Shown here: one piece after another, positions 23,212 through 35,416 of the stretch | How positions within the stretch are numbered: position 1 is the stretch's first letter | How the letters are laid out: the number at the start of each line of letters is the position of its first letter | Assembly: GCA_029721435.1 (NCBI GenBank) | Contig: CM056582.1 | Coordinates: 35,608,611 to 35,672,610, forward strand | DNA length: 64,000 nucleotides | Origin: Gymnothorax reevesii | Lineage: Eukaryota > Chordata > Actinopteri > Anguilliformes > Muraenidae | Direction of reading: 5' to 3' | Notes under the pieces: generated by a model | Told to the model about the DNA's origin: nothing | Databases searched by the model: none | What the model saw: the letters and a program-made list of their open reading frames with translations, nothing else | Translations under genes and position numbers: made by a program

Positions 23212-24489
23212 AGCATTTATGTTTGTTCACACTTTTAATCAAGTCTTATTTCCTTTCTTTTGTTGCAAATCTGTACACATTACATGCTCATTACCATGCA
23301 AAATTCGTAAACAACCCAGATTCTTTTTTATTGAAATTGGTCAGAGGTATTTCCCCCTCAAAGTAGCGTTGCTAAAAAGCCCGTTTGTTGATAAAAGCAA
23401 ATTGAAATAACAAATGTTGATTGAGGAAATTATCTATTAAAAAAATGTTTGTACTTCAGTGAAGTCAGTTTATTCTCAGCATCATTAAGAGTGTCTGGGA
23501 TTTCCAGGAGAGACAGACGTAAGTGAGCCTGCGTGTAGCATGTTTCCCAATGTGCTTGGAATGCTCAAACGGCCAGTTCTTAATTTCAAAGTGCACATTC
23601 TGAAATGTAAATCTCTTAAAACTCAATGAGTAGCAGATGAGATATTGATTCTGTGACCCCTCCCCCTAAAAAGCCAATCAACATCTAGAATTGAGCTGGT
23701 GTATTGACTTGGGTGGAATGGATTGAATGTTAAAACACTGAACAGAATGTATATTGTAAAAGAGAGGAAGCACTTCGGCTTCATTTTCCTTCAATAGGGC
23801 AGGATTCCAGTGCAAATCGTCTCCAAACAAGGGGTAAGAAAGTAGAAAGAAAGATATTATTCTAATCTTGTATTCTTTACATCATTTTCATTTAGATCAT
23901 TATATTCATTAATATTTCTCCTCCAAGATGGCTTTTTTTCCTTTAATGATGGTTTAATTTTTAAATTCCTATCATCACCTTGTGTAATGTGTGACAGAGA
24001 GTGTTGCTTGAAGATGTATTTCAGGGACTCCAGAAGGGATTACTCATGAGGACAACATGTGAGAGATCACAATGCATCACTGCATGTACATGTGAATTCA
24101 CAGTCTTTAAAATAGCCACACATGCACACACACAGAGACATTTTTACGGCTGAACCAGCCATTATTTATTATTTATTAATGGGTCCATAAATTAACCCTT
24201 TCATTGGTCAGTCTTCTTCCAGCTATAAAGTACCAATCAGTGAACTTTTTACAAATGCACTAAAAAAATATTGTAATACTGTTACAACAATAAACCTTCA
24301 AATCAAGTAACACACATTTTTGTTCATTAACCAAAACTGTGGCTTCTATAACAACTTCAGCAAGCGTGTAAACAAATATCACTCTACAGCTGAGCCAATG
24401 GAAACAGAAATGTCTAGCTGGGTGGTGAATTCCCCTCATCAAGGACAACAGCACTGAAGAGTTTAACAGGACAGGTGTCGCAATCCTGG
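23212..24489. other. Non-coding, nothing recognised
   Basis: A/T-rich DNA without a convincing ORF, exon or element boundary. A short ACACAC tract occurs near 24121-24136. Confidence 0.4.
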
Positions 24490-24990
24490 AGAAAAAACAT
24501 AACATAACATAACATGAATTGCAAGAACAGGCCATTCAGCCCAACTAGGTTCGCCAGTTTATTTTTACTATTGTGAATATATCACTTCAGATACTCAATG
24601 ACTCAATGGTATCTAGCTTTAAGTCAAGCCTGCTCTTGAAAACTTTAAAGGTCTCTGCCTCAACAATATGGTCAGGCAAGCTATTCCACATTGAAATTAC
24701 TCTTGGTGTGAAAAAATATTTCCTAATATCAGTGCTAAATTTACCCTTGGTCAACTTCCATTTGTGACCCCGAGGTCTACTAACAACTTGGCCGAAGGAA
24801 TCCTACATAATTCACTTTATGTTCAAAATATGTTCACCTTTAACATATTTAAAGACCTCAATCAAATCACCAATCACTCAATCAGATCACCCCTGAGTCT
24901 CCTTTTCCTAAGACTAAAGAGATTAAGGATCTTCAGCCTGTTCTCATAGCTTTCATCTTTTATACCCGGAATCAGCTCTAAACGTTTTCA
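24490..24990 (-). mobile_element. LINE 3' end (CR1/L2/Rex type), C-terminus of ORF2
   Basis: On the minus strand the sequence reads the last part of a LINE ORF2 (near 24965-24850: LIPGIKDESYE, RLKILNLFSLRKRRLRGDLIE, then FKYVKGEHI) and then a 3' UTR that ends in (ATGTT)n at 24500-24522. Short 3' tandem repeats instead of poly(A) are usual for CR1/L2-like elements. A smaller piece of the same 3' UTR recurs at 26588-26660. No domain is complete. Confidence 0.7.
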
Positions 24991-25514
24991 ATGAAGACTG
25001 GGGAAGGTGTTTAACAGGAACGTGGTCCCAGTCCTGGAGACCGCTATAAAGGTTTGGAAGTTTGTTCTGATCAGTAACACTGCAAAGAGTAATTCAGTAT
25101 TTCTCCATCATTAAAGTACCGATAAACACACAAAAGGGGAACCTTGTAAATGCTTAAAGATAAAATAACTGGTAGGCTTAAGTAGGGACAAAGTGTCACA
25201 ATCCAGCAACTCTGCCAGACAAAACGTAAGCTCATATACACAGATCACGTACTCAAGGAGCAGAAGACGTCATGAGTTATGGGTGTGAGGAAGGAGACAA
25301 GACACTAAATCAAAATAAGGAGACAAAACCCAGGGAGGTTTCTGGAAAGGGAGAGGAGACAATTGAGGATACGCAAGGGTTGAGACAATTATTATCATTC
25401 CTACTATTAATTTTCTGGAATAGTTGACCCCTTGGCAATTTCCAGCCCATGCCAACAATTTACCCATTTCCTGAAGGCTAGCGCTGTGGTCCACATGAGG
25501 ATGATACGACATCA
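24991..25514. other. Non-coding, nothing recognised
   Basis: No gene or clear repeat boundary. The minus-strand open frame running from 25638 to 25270 begins inside the neighbouring repeat and has no recognisable domain. Confidence 0.35.
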
Positions 25515-26290
25515 GTAAGACACCAATTACGAGATCAGGGGAAACAGGGAGTTTATTAAAATAAAGAAAAACAGGCACGAGGGCCAACAAAAAACTTGGC
25601 CCAAAGGGTTGCAAAAATCCAACTAAGAAAAGCTTCACAGAGCTATAAAATAAAAATCCAAAAACGACAAAAACAAAACCACTGGAAACACCAGGCAGAA
25701 AACCATTAATGGAAGAGAATAATTAGATCGAGAATATAAACAACAGGCTTGGCTTGGCTTGATACGTGAATACTGCATTACACACTATGGCACACAAGCA
25801 CATGGAGAGACTCTGTCTTCCAGCCAACTTCCACCGCCTCCAGATAAAGTGAGAAAATTAGGATACATGAGGAGCAACACCTGGAGAGGAAACAATGGGC
25901 AAGGCAAGATCATGAGACAAGGACAGAGATTGGTAGACATGACTTGCTCATTAAGAAAATGAGCGTGCTCAGCTTAAGTACCAATGAAGCATGCAGATTG
26001 GAAGGAAGCATGAATGTTAGAACAGAAAAGCACAGCAAGACTTGAAATAGCAAAGCAGGAATCATGACAAAAAACTCCCTACCGTGGAGTGGCTGGGCAG
26101 ACCTGGCTAAACATAAAACATGGAAAAGTAAAAACATGAACAATAAATGTGAACTGTGAAATCCTGATACAAGAAACTGTTAAAACTGTGACATGAGTAA
26201 TGAACATGAACTATGACACCAGGTACATGAAACTGTTAAAACCCAACAAATACTGTCCTGGCCAAAGGCCCAGGACCCAGCCCTATTTGC
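25515..26290. repeat. Interspersed repeat, first copy
   Basis: The segment from the GGGAGTTTATTAAAATAAAG region through ACAGGCACGAGGGCCAAC, GAGGAGCAACACCTGGAGAG, GCATGAATGTTAGAACAG and TACTGTCCTGGCC is repeated in the same order and orientation at 26785-27795. It could be a solo LTR or non-autonomous element read in antisense, since the minus strand carries AATAAA-type signals at the left edge. No ends with duplications were identified. Confidence 0.65.
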
Positions 26291-26587
26291 TGCTCAGCCT
26301 TTGAGCTCAGAACCATTCACAGTCCCTTAATTAAAAAGCAATTTAGCCTTCAGTCTGAGTGGTATCGTGGCCTTCCTTGAATTCTCATCAACCACAAGGA
26401 AAATTGCTTGTTTTGTGCTTGTTCTTTACTGTTCTGCCTTTTCATTGAGCGTCTCATTAGCAACTCAAATGAGTCTGGTTCAGGACACTTATGTCCTATT
26501 TAGGGCTGAAATGATCATACAAGCCCCAGTCAGGGAGGAATAGAAATGATGATGTACTGGTTCAAATCCTCAAAAGAGCATTAGTTT

Positions 26588-26660
26588 TCCCTTCCAAAAA
26601 CAGGCCGTTCAGCCCTACTAGGCTCGCCAGTTTCTCTTTTTCTCCCTCTATTGTGAATAT
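26588..26660 (-). mobile_element. Short LINE 3' UTR fragment
   Basis: Similar to 24520-24590 (CAGGCC-TTCAGCCC-ACTAGG-TCGCCAGTTT with TATTGTGAATATAT), so it is a second piece of the same LINE 3' UTR between the two interspersed repeats. Confidence 0.55.
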
Positions 26661-26784
26661 ATTTATTTTCCTTCATTACAGGGAAGTCCCACTGAGACCG
26701 AGGTCTCTTTTTCAGGGGAGCCCTGAATACATTAGAACAGTTATAAAGTCAGTTAACAACACAGAGCACATGATATGGAATCAG

Positions 26785-26997
26785 TTAGACACCAGATGCA
26801 GGAAAAGGGAATGAGGATTTTATTTTAAACAAAACAAAACAGGCACGAGGGCCAACGAAAAACTTGGCTCAAAGGGTTGCAAAAGGACAAACTAAAGTAC
26901 GCTACACGGAGCTATAAACAAAAGAATACAAAAACGACAAAAAACAAAAGGCACTGGAAACTCCAGGCAAGAAGACCAAGAAAAATAAATAACAAGG

Positions 26998-27052
<55 letters not shown>

Positions 27053-27795
27053 AGACAAGAGCTATAATCACGAGACTTGACAAGAGGCTAGAACAAGACT
27101 TGAAACTTGACATGCAAGGGAACTTGAGACAGCCAACTTCCACCGCATCCAGATAAAGGCTTAGTAATCAAGGACACATGAGGGGCAACACCTGGAGAAG
27201 CAGAAACAAGAGGCATGGCAAGATCAAGACATGGACAAGATTGGTTGACAAGACTTGCTCATTAAGAGAATGAGCGTCCTCAGCTTAAGTACCAATTAAG
27301 TATGCAGTTTGGAAGCAAGCATGAATGTTAAGAACAGAAAAGCACAGCAAGATCTTGAAATAGCAAAGCAGGAATCATGACAATAAACTCCCTGTCTAAA
27401 TTAGTAATATTAGTAATGTGCCTATCTAAGAATTACACCACCCAGTGAGTGTTAGTAAATGTTAGTAACTTAAAAACAGTTAATTGCCAATTAAGCTTAG
27501 AGAGCCCCGAATCAGCACAGCACAGAAGGAAGGGGAAATACCAAAGCCAACCATAGCTCAGAAATGTGCAACAACGAAGGCACGGGGCGGAACGCAGACA
27601 AGCGGTGGAGTGGCATGGCAGACCTGGCATGAACAAAAACATGGAAAAGTAAAAACATGGACATGGAATGTGAAACATGAAATGTGTAATCCTAATACAA
27701 GAAACTGTTAAAACTGACTATGAACATGAACATGAACTATGGAACATGAAACTGTTAAAACCATGAATAATACTGTTCTGGCCAACCCCGGAACA
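26785..27795. repeat. Interspersed repeat, second copy
   Basis: Second copy of the repeat at 25515-26290, in the same orientation. It contains a (TA)n microsatellite absent from the first copy, and a longer middle part with CAGCACAGAAGGAAGGGG-like text at about 27510-27620. Confidence 0.65.
26999..27046. repeat. (TA)n microsatellite
   Basis: About 23 uninterrupted TA dinucleotides inside the second interspersed repeat. Confidence 0.97.
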
Positions 27796-28039
27796 CAACA
27801 GTACAGTAAAGTTCACACAATTACATACAACAATGCAGAATAAAGGAAAACCAAATTTTATAATACAATTAAAAATTAAAAATAAAATAAGTAAAACATA
27901 CAAATATAAAGGACAGAGAGTTAAAACTAGGCCAAGTCCAAAGTTAAAACTAAAGGAAAGTACAGCTGGCCTCCTGTAGTAACATCTCCCACAATCGATT
28001 ATTATTATCACTATTATTATAGTGATATTATTATGGACT
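27796..28039. other. A/T-rich spacer with an ATT/TAT simple repeat
   Basis: A/T-rich DNA with a TTATTATT-type simple repeat at 27999-28036, directly at the 5' truncation point of the LINE fragment. Confidence 0.5.
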
Positions 28040-29400
28040 TATAGGACTGTTATCATGGGAGACTTAAATTATCCTGGTATCAATTGGGAAATGGTGAAAG
28101 GACAGGGTAGGGGGGAGGAAGAATTTCTAGATGTTATAAATGATAATTTCTTGGTGCAGTATGTTAATAAACCTACCAGAGAGTAGGCAATTTTAGACTT
28201 AGTGCTCTGTAATGACCCCGATAGAATTAGCAATGTTGAGGTACTGGAGCCACTTGGGACAAGTGATCACTCTGCTGTTAATTTTGATGTTTCATGGGAT
28301 GTTAAAAAGGTGCATTCTAAAACAAAAATTTCGATTTTAGATGAGCAAACTTTGACAGGATGCGCTCATATCTAGCTGAAATAAAATGGGAGACACTCCT
28401 GGACTGTAAGTCTGTAAATGAGATGTGGGAAAGATTTTAGGGGGTTTACTTGAATCACAATGCAGATTCATTCCGAAGGTGTCCAAAAGTAAGCTGAAAA
28501 AGCAGAATCCTCAGTGGATGACCAAAAGTATTCGTAGGATGTTGAGGGAAAAGAGGAATCTTTATAAGATGTACATTAAGGATAACAATGAGAATACTAG
28601 GGCTGAATACTGTAAAATGTGGGCTGTGGTCAAAAAAGGGCTGAGGAATGCAAGAAGACTGTATGAAAGACTAATTGCAGAGGGGGCAAAAACTATCCCT
28701 AAGCGCTTCTTTCAGTACTGTAGCAGAAAAAGGAAAGTTAAAGAGCAGATTAAGTGCATAAAGAATAAAAATGGATCGCTGCTATATGATAACAAGCACA
28801 TTGCGGATGCCTTTAACAGTTACTTTGTTGAGAATTTTACCTCGGAGGGGGTCGTTATTTGGCCAGAGGGCATGTCAAATGCTCAAGATTATTTAGCGAA
28901 AATTAAGGTTCGGGATAACGAAGTATTAGACAAGTTGCATGAACTAAAAGCAGATAAGGCGGCGGGTCCTGATGGCTTATATCCTAGAGTGCCTAACAAA
29001 CCTTTTGGAATTTTTTGAAGAGGCCACCAGGACTTACGACCAGAGCAGGGCTTATGACATAATATACTTGGATTTTCAGAGAGCATTAGATACAGTACCG
29101 CCTTAGAGACTAATTTTTAAAATGAGCTCCATTGGAGTTACAGGAGGTATTCTGAGGTGGATTCAAAACTGGTTACAGGACAGAACACAAAGAGTAGTGG
29201 TCAGTGATATCTCATCTGAGCTGGGTATGGTGGGGAGTGGTGTCCCCCAGGGATCGGTGTTGGGACCCCTGCTATTCCTCATTTACATTAATGACCTTGA
29301 TAGGAATATTGAGAGCAGATACTAAATTGGGGGGTTTGGCAAATAGTTTAGAGTCCACTTAAGTGATTCAGGATGATTTGGATAGAATCCAGAATTTTTT
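28040..29400 (+). pseudogene. CR1/L2-type LINE ORF2 fragment, internally deleted
   Basis: The plus strand gives the end of an APE endonuclease (about 28050-28310: MGDLNYPGINWE, then ILDLVLCN and TSDHSAV), a linker with NPQWMTKSIRRM and FFQYCSRKRK (28425-28900), and AADKAAGPDG-type text (28950-28990). It then jumps to RAYDIIYLDFQRALDTVP (about 29045-29105) and VPQGSVLGPLLFLIYINDLD (29245-29305). Roughly 45-50 codons between the PDGL block and the DFQ block are missing, and the FADD catalytic motif after INDLD is deleted. There are stops near 28185 and 29104. The 5' boundary near 28040 is a truncation. The copy is dead. Confidence 0.85.
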
Positions 29401-30809
29401 TGATTGGAAGGTTTGATTTGTCAGTTGGCTGAATAAATGGCTTGATTGCAAGTCCGGCAAAGTACACGGGAATTGAATTTAGGTGAGCTAATTATGCCAA
29501 GGCGATGGAGACTGTCCAACCTGACTGGTAATTAGTGGACTTCAAACCAAAGTTATCTTACCGGAAGCATTTCAAAAGACCACATTAGGTATGTGTCATA
29601 GAAAAGGTAATAAGCAATCACGTCTGTCTGCCTCATAGTGGCAGTTACTTTTATTGCGCTTAAATTACTCGCGATTTATTATTCCGACAGCCCTAGTTGA
29701 GACATAACATAAGCTTATCGAAATGATGCCACAGTGAATGCATGTGGTAATCAAAGCTAAATACAGTCCAACAAAATATTTGAGCATGCAACCTCCTCCT
29801 TTGGCCTGTAGCAGTGTATGATGATAGGCTATGTTGGCACCGTTCAGCCCAACACTTCGATGATCCAACTGGCCCACATTCGGACGAATGGCTAAGGAAA
29901 ACCACTGGCATACAAAAAAAAATCATTAAAATATTTTATGGGCGGGGTGTCGATGTTGTAGGCTGTTCATCTTCTGATGAAATATCTCTCTTTTCTATAG
30001 AATTTCTCTTGGAAAACTCATCTGGACTACTATTTCAGTCCAACTCAACTCTTCTTCTGGATCCATACCAGATACCATTTCTGTGTGACTTTCCATCATT
30101 TTCATTGATTTATTTATTTATTTTTATTTTTTGAGTGAATGCATATCATCTGCTGTGAGGGAGTGATTTTAAGCAAAGGATTTTTCTAGAAAATGATGCG
30201 ATATGCTTTGAGGAGCCAAACTATTCTGTCGATGGCCGAACATGTTTGTATAATCTAAAAGAAAAGATTTTGCTTTGAAAGAAAAAGTAATTATTTCAGG
30301 AAGTTTGATAACCTCTCTTGCTGGTCATATCTGACCGAGATTTGGCAGAGCTGTTGGGAAAGAGTCAAGAAATTTTATCCAATACCAATAAAGGTGGTAG
30401 AATTAAACAAGATGCTTGCAGTGAGGAGTAAATTATTAATAGAATGAATAAGCAAGACAGTATGCAAAATAAGCTGTTTTTATCTCTTTTATATTATTGG
30501 ACTTAGATGTTAAATTCTATTTTTGATCTATTAGACCCTATGGAGCTCCAGATTACAATTTTAAAACTAGAAACCTGTAGGCCAGCATAACCAGCATAGA
30601 CTTCTGAATGACAGGTGCATCTGGCGAGCAGAAAAACAGATCACAAACTAACCAAATTAACAATACACCAGCCATATTATAAGTTGATGAGCACAACAAA
30701 AACTAGAGTGGAATATGACACGTAAGCTGATCTTCGGCACACAAGTTGACTTATTTACTCTCCCAGGTTGTGAGCAACTATGGTGACGGACTTGGTTTGA
30801 TCAGATTTA
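29401..30809. other. Non-coding, LINE tail debris and unknown
   Basis: The first ~80 bp may still be decayed LINE. At 29685-29696 a CGACAGCCCTAG motif resembles a hAT terminus. The rest shows no domain-bearing ORF; the plus frame at 29814-30134 and its minus shadows are not supported. Confidence 0.35.
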
Positions 30810-30814
30810 GCTTG

Positions 30815-31555
30815 TCAGTTTACCAAGAATCAGTATGAAGGTAAATATGTAGCAAAATGGGAGAGCGTGTACACTTGATTTGAGAACTTGTAGAATAGAA
30901 TGTGAGAATGTGTAAAACGAAAATGTGAACTTGTAAATGCCTATTTTCATGTTCGTGTGGGTTAAATTTGCAGTCACGGGGGAAAAAAAACACACGGGTC
31001 CTTGAAAAAAATATGTGAACTTGCGGATTGAAATATTCACTTGTGGAAAATATTCACACACACGGGAGAAAAATATTAATAAATGTGTAGACTGATATTT
31101 GCATGAATAGAGTGACAGCTCTAGAGGACAGATACAACCGCAGCGACTGCAACTTCTCAAATGTGTCCCAGCAGTTTCAAATCTGCGCGCCTTGACTTTT
31201 GCAACCCATCTTGCGACGTGTCTGTAGCAAAACCAATTTGCGCTTGTAGAGAGAGGGGTAGGGGAGGGGGAGGGGGAGGGAGAGGGGTTTACCCAGAGCC
31301 ATGTAGAGAGAGTCGCGTCAACTCCGTTCATTCCAATGGACCAATTTTTTACAGTAATGGCGGGTCGTGGAGTCTCGCAATGGTTAGGACTCGTTCACAC
31401 GCCTCAGAAGGACAGTCATTACGTATGCACTCATGCAGCATTAGCATACTGAATTCGTCAGTCCCCTGCTTCTTCTTCTTCGGGGTTTCACGTCAACTTA
31501 CAAACGCAAGGTGTATTACCGCCAACTACTGTATCTATACTCTCGCTTAAAGATA
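30815..31555. repeat. Interspersed repeat, outer left arm (inverted copy at 42505-43185)
   Basis: From ATGAAGGTAAATATGTAGC to the ACGCAAGGTGTATTACCGCC end, the segment matches the reverse complement of 42505-43185 over about 680 bp, with one extra ~65-bp stretch here (about 31318-31380). It holds a G-rich run (31255-31290, GGGGAGGGGGAGGGGG). The end with CTTCTTCTTCTTCGGGGTTT and TTACCGCCAACTACTG resembles the terminus of a common fish DNA-transposon family. No transposase is present. Confidence 0.8.
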
Positions 31556-32019
31556 TGCACTCACGCATCACTAGCATACTAAACTCGGTGCTTCGATCGG
31601 TATACTGCGTGCGAGTGTTAATTAATTTTAACATAACCGTGCGTCCTTTTGAGTGTTGTTCATTCCTCAAATATTGATTTTAGAAAACACTCCGGTGCAG
31701 TAGAATTCAGTTATTATTTCAATGATTGAGGCAAAAATCCATATTCACATTCACATGCAGGAGATTTCTTTCGCCCATTTTTATTACTAATACGAGATTC
31801 ACGAGACAGAATCGCTATTGGGGAGTACATTACATTGCTACCTTTTTTTTCTATTTTTATTCGTGTCCGAGATACCGTAAGCATTGAAAGCCTTGCTGCT
31901 TCATAGCCGTGTTGCATTATGCATCTGAGCAGTTTCTCACACACCTGTACTTAAGTTCAAGGCAGGTCTTGATTACTTTAAAAAATTAATGGTGATCATG
32001 AGGCAGGCATATTGAGATA
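31556..32019. other. Non-coding, nothing recognised
   Basis: No supported gene or repeat. The minus-strand frame 31714-31944 has no domain. Confidence 0.35.
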
Positions 32020-32460
32020 TTTGCAACCTCACTTCTGAAAAAGTTGGGACCGTACGAAAAATGAGGGTTAAAAAAAGACAGCAGTCTTTAAAAAATTAAA
32101 CTATACAAGAACAACATATTTCATGTTTCACCTCATCAATATTTTTCTCAAATTATTTTTTATTTTTTCATTCCGAATCTAATACCTGCAACATATTCCA
32201 TAAGAGATCTGGACAGGAGCAAATTAAGACTTTGAAAGCACTGGAATTCTGACCGTCAGGTGTAGAACAGCGATGCCATCATGCTTGGATATAAAATTCC
32301 CTAATTGTCTACAAACTAATGGTCAAAGTTTGTCACTTAGCGACTGAATTATCCAACTGTTTAAAAATGACTCGTCACTATGCTGTAGTAAGGATTTCAG
32401 AGGTTTCACTCTCTACAGTCTGGGAGCATATAGCTAACCGTATTAAAATGGCAATGCATA
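32020..32460 (+). mobile_element. Tc1-like relic
   Basis: A TTCTGAAAAAGTTGGGACCG inner-repeat motif is followed by decayed text that parallels the 5' half of a Tc1 transposase gene, including TCACTCTCTACAGTCTGGGA at about 32407, where intact copies encode the second helix-turn-helix (STV-like). No open frame remains. Confidence 0.5.
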
Positions 32461-33904
32461 CTTAGAGATGTTGTTTCATTTTTAATAAGCAAATGCATTT
32501 TTGTCTCACAATGAAAATGAAAAGGCATTTTTTTAACAAGCTGGAAATGATAAAGCATTCTTCATATGCTAATTAATAATCCAAAAGTGCCTCGCTATAT
32601 TATGAACAAAAATAGAACTAAAACACAGATCTCATAATCAAAATTAATTCTCAGATATGCTTTTTCTTTTTCCAAAAGAAAGTACTAAATTCTTTGGCAT
32701 TCAGCCTTCATCAGCATTTCTGACAGATCAGTCCAAGAAGTGATGTGATGACTACTTCACACCATGTAGTTTTTAAAAGGTTTATCTCTGCACATCATGA
32801 ATATGTCAGGTATTGTGAATTCCATAAAATCAAATTACTCTAAAGCATGGAATAGCAAAAATGCAAAACCCGAGGACTGGTATGAGACTAGGCTTTGCAA
32901 ACTTGGGATGTTTAAAAATTCCCATCGGCATTCTGGATGCAGAATCTCAGGTGAAAGTTTACCTAATCACTCATGACAGAGCCATCACTTTTCTCCCTTA
33001 CTTTTTTGTAGCATTTGTAGCACTGAAAGTCTGAAAGCATTTCAAAAACCATGTGGTTTCTTGAGGAGGTTCAATGCTGATTTTTCCAATGCAACTTCCA
33101 CAAAAGGCCTTCGAGTGACATTTAATCACTTGGCTGCTGTTGTGTCGTAAATAAACACTCGTCGTTAAGTAAAGTGTACTTTTATTTAACCAAAATAAAA
33201 CGTATGCATGAGAGCATTCACAGAACGTGTACGTCTGTTGTACTGTACTTTTACTCTCCCCAACTGTACCCAACACATGTTATAGCAGTAGTACCGGGCT
33301 CCACCTATTGGAAGGGATGAATATAACATTCCATATACCACAGCTGCGCCACCAGAAGGGGTGATTACACATTTCTCTCACTCAATGGAGATTTTAAGTC
33401 CAGTTACACTAGCCATTTTGCCTGCAGAGAAGTAACTTTTGGCGTTAGACGACAGGCTATGCCTTGGCCCCCACCCCCGGGGGATTTTTGGAGGCAGGTA
33501 TTTTTGGAAACCTTACCCACTGAGGTTCACAAATCAGGTTGCCTGCAAATTGCCCAGTGGTGGGTGAGCCAGTGAGGGCGCTTTTTACAAAATGGCCACC
33601 AAAATCCCTTAAATATTTTTTACTTGGCTATTGGAGCTCTCAGGAGCATAGTTATGATGTCTATACCCATGTTTTCAGGGTCAAGGAATCCAGTGAAGTT
33701 ATGTATAGCCCTTAATCTATGTGAAACAGGCTGTGTAACAAATACCCAACAGTGGCAGAGTTTGGGTTGTGTTTTGTGCAACAATATCAGTTCAATGTTC
33801 TAATACTCAAACAAGCTCAAATGAGATCATTTAATATCTCATATATTCATGTTATCATATAATATGTACAGGCAACATATTTCAGCAAACTTGGCACCAA
33901 CTTG
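32461..33904. other. Non-coding, nothing recognised
   Basis: A/T-rich to about 33300, then slightly G/C-richer with a CCCCCACCCCCGGGGG string at 33469-33484. The minus frame 32998-33276 has no domain. Confidence 0.35.
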
Positions 33905-34205
33905 ATTTTTTCCCAGATTTTTTATTATTTTTAATTTGAATACAAAGCTTTACTGGGATGTAAAAAACAAGCTCCGTGTAGTTTCACCAGATGGTGGTTG
34001 CCACACCATTTTCAAATTAGTCTTAAATTTGTATGTCACTAGATAGTCACAAAAGTACTTTCTATGCAAAGTTGTAGGCCTGTAGCTCAAATAGTTACTG
34101 AGTTGTGGGGGTCTGAAATTTTCAGTAATTGGGCTATAAATAGCCAAGAAAAGCCTCGCCAGGGTTTTTTGCATCTTTAAGTGGTTATATCTCAGCCTCT
34201 AGATA
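33905..34205. repeat. Interspersed repeat, inner left arm (inverted copy at 41500-41765)
   Basis: CCATTTTCAAATTAGTC, CTAGATAGTCACAAAAGTAC, AGTTACTGAGTTGTGGGGG, GCTATAAATAGCCAAGAAAA and TTTGCATCTTTAAGTGGTTA recur as reverse complements, in mirrored order, at 41500-41765. No coding potential. Confidence 0.8.
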
Positions 34206-35049
34206 TATCTGTGAGGTTTTACGAAATGAACCAAGAGCAAACACCAGTAAAATGCAAAAAGGAGGCTTTATTTCTGAAGGGGGAAACCCCCCAACAGAGC
34301 TGGCAACAGTACAATGTCCGCAATCCAAAATCAGAATCCAAAGGGCGAAATCCAGAGTCATACACAGGGCACCAATCACACAAAATCGTAGTCAGACAAA
34401 AGAGGTCAAAAAACAAGAATGCGGCAAAAGTACAGGGAATAGGCAAAGCTCGATATCAAGAGCGGTCCAGTCAGAAAGATAAACACTGAGAAATCAAGGC
34501 GAGAAACGTGGCACGAGAAAACTAGGGAGAACAATCTGACAAGAAAGTGTACCAAACAGACATCTTATATACACACCCGGGGTAAACACATGACCAGGGA
34601 GAACAGGTGCAATCAATGGTAACAATGATCAGGGAGAGACACATGAGGAATAAACTAATTACATGAATTTGGCTGTAGCCAAAACACAGACAGGGATGAC
34701 AAGACAAACCTGAGTACAAAACAACAGCTCCAGTTAAGGAGTACTAAAGTGCCAAGATAAAAGAAAAGGAAAGCACAAAGTATAAGTGGAAATCCACAGA
34801 AACTTGCAGCAGAGATAATTAGGGATAGGCAAGGAGGCGGAGATTAGAATTGAGCGACTGCTGAGAGATTGTTAGTCAATTAGTATGTGCAGCTATACAA
34901 TCCCAAGTGCATGTTAGAAAGTTAGTAAAAATATACAATGTTAATGAGGGTTAGTAATTATCGAAAACAACAAACTGTTAGTTTGGTTAGTAGATAGTAA
35001 AAGAGAGGAAGGAAGCACACGAGATAATGAAGGAAGATTGAAAACGAGG
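34206..35049. repeat. Unclassified repeat-like segment left of the DIRS element
   Basis: The style (A/C-rich, with GGCTTTATTTCTGAAG giving AATAAA on the minus strand, then short purine-rich blocks) resembles the antisense interspersed repeats at 25.5-27.8 kb, but they are not the same family. It could be an antisense LTR or 3' UTR fragment. Open frames of about 100 codons here have no domain. Confidence 0.35.
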
Positions 35050-35235
35050 GTTATGTAGAGAACCGCGGTTCTATGAGTTTCGGATGACCGCCAGAGGCAG
35101 TGCTTTCAGGACATGGATATCCATCACACGAACGTGCAGGTCGAGTAATAGTAACAACAAAGTCACGTGTGACCTGGGTGACATCACCCCGTGACCCCGG
35201 CATAAAAGACCGGTGAACCCAGGAAGTGACCTCTT
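35050..35235. repeat. DIRS left inverted terminal repeat
   Basis: Pairs with 40419-40586 (GGTCGAGTAATAGTAACAAC, CCCGGCATAAAAGACCGGTG and AGGAAGTGACCTCTT are shared in inverse orientation). The CRE-like palindrome of the other end is mutated here to TGACATCA. The outermost ~45 bp are specific to this end and reappear inverted in the internal complementary region. Confidence 0.9.
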
Positions 35236-35273
35236 GGCAAATCTTCTCGTGTACACTCCGAGTGACTGCCAAG

Positions 35274-35376
35274 CTCTGGCGGTCATCCGAAACTCATAGA
35301 ACCGCGGTTATCTACATAACTCTCATTCTATTTAGTTTCTCCTGACCGCCAGAGGCGGTGCTTTCAGCACATGGAT
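35274..35376. repeat. DIRS internal complementary region
   Basis: 35274-35320 is the reverse complement of the element's left terminus (GAACCGCGGTTATCTACATA), and 35321-35376 corresponds to the right terminus (TTTAGTTTCTCCTGACCGCC). Together they spell the end-to-end junction of the circular form, which templates completion of the ends during replication. The first half can also fold back on 35050-35098 as a ~45-bp hairpin with a ~175-bp loop. Confidence 0.9.
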
Positions 35377-35416
35377 GACTAATACCAACCAGGTCATGAG
35401 CAGTGCCTACCCGTAC

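Noticed and set aside
26877..27143. Frames with repeated Tyr-Ile
   Set aside because: They are translations of the (TA)n microsatellite.
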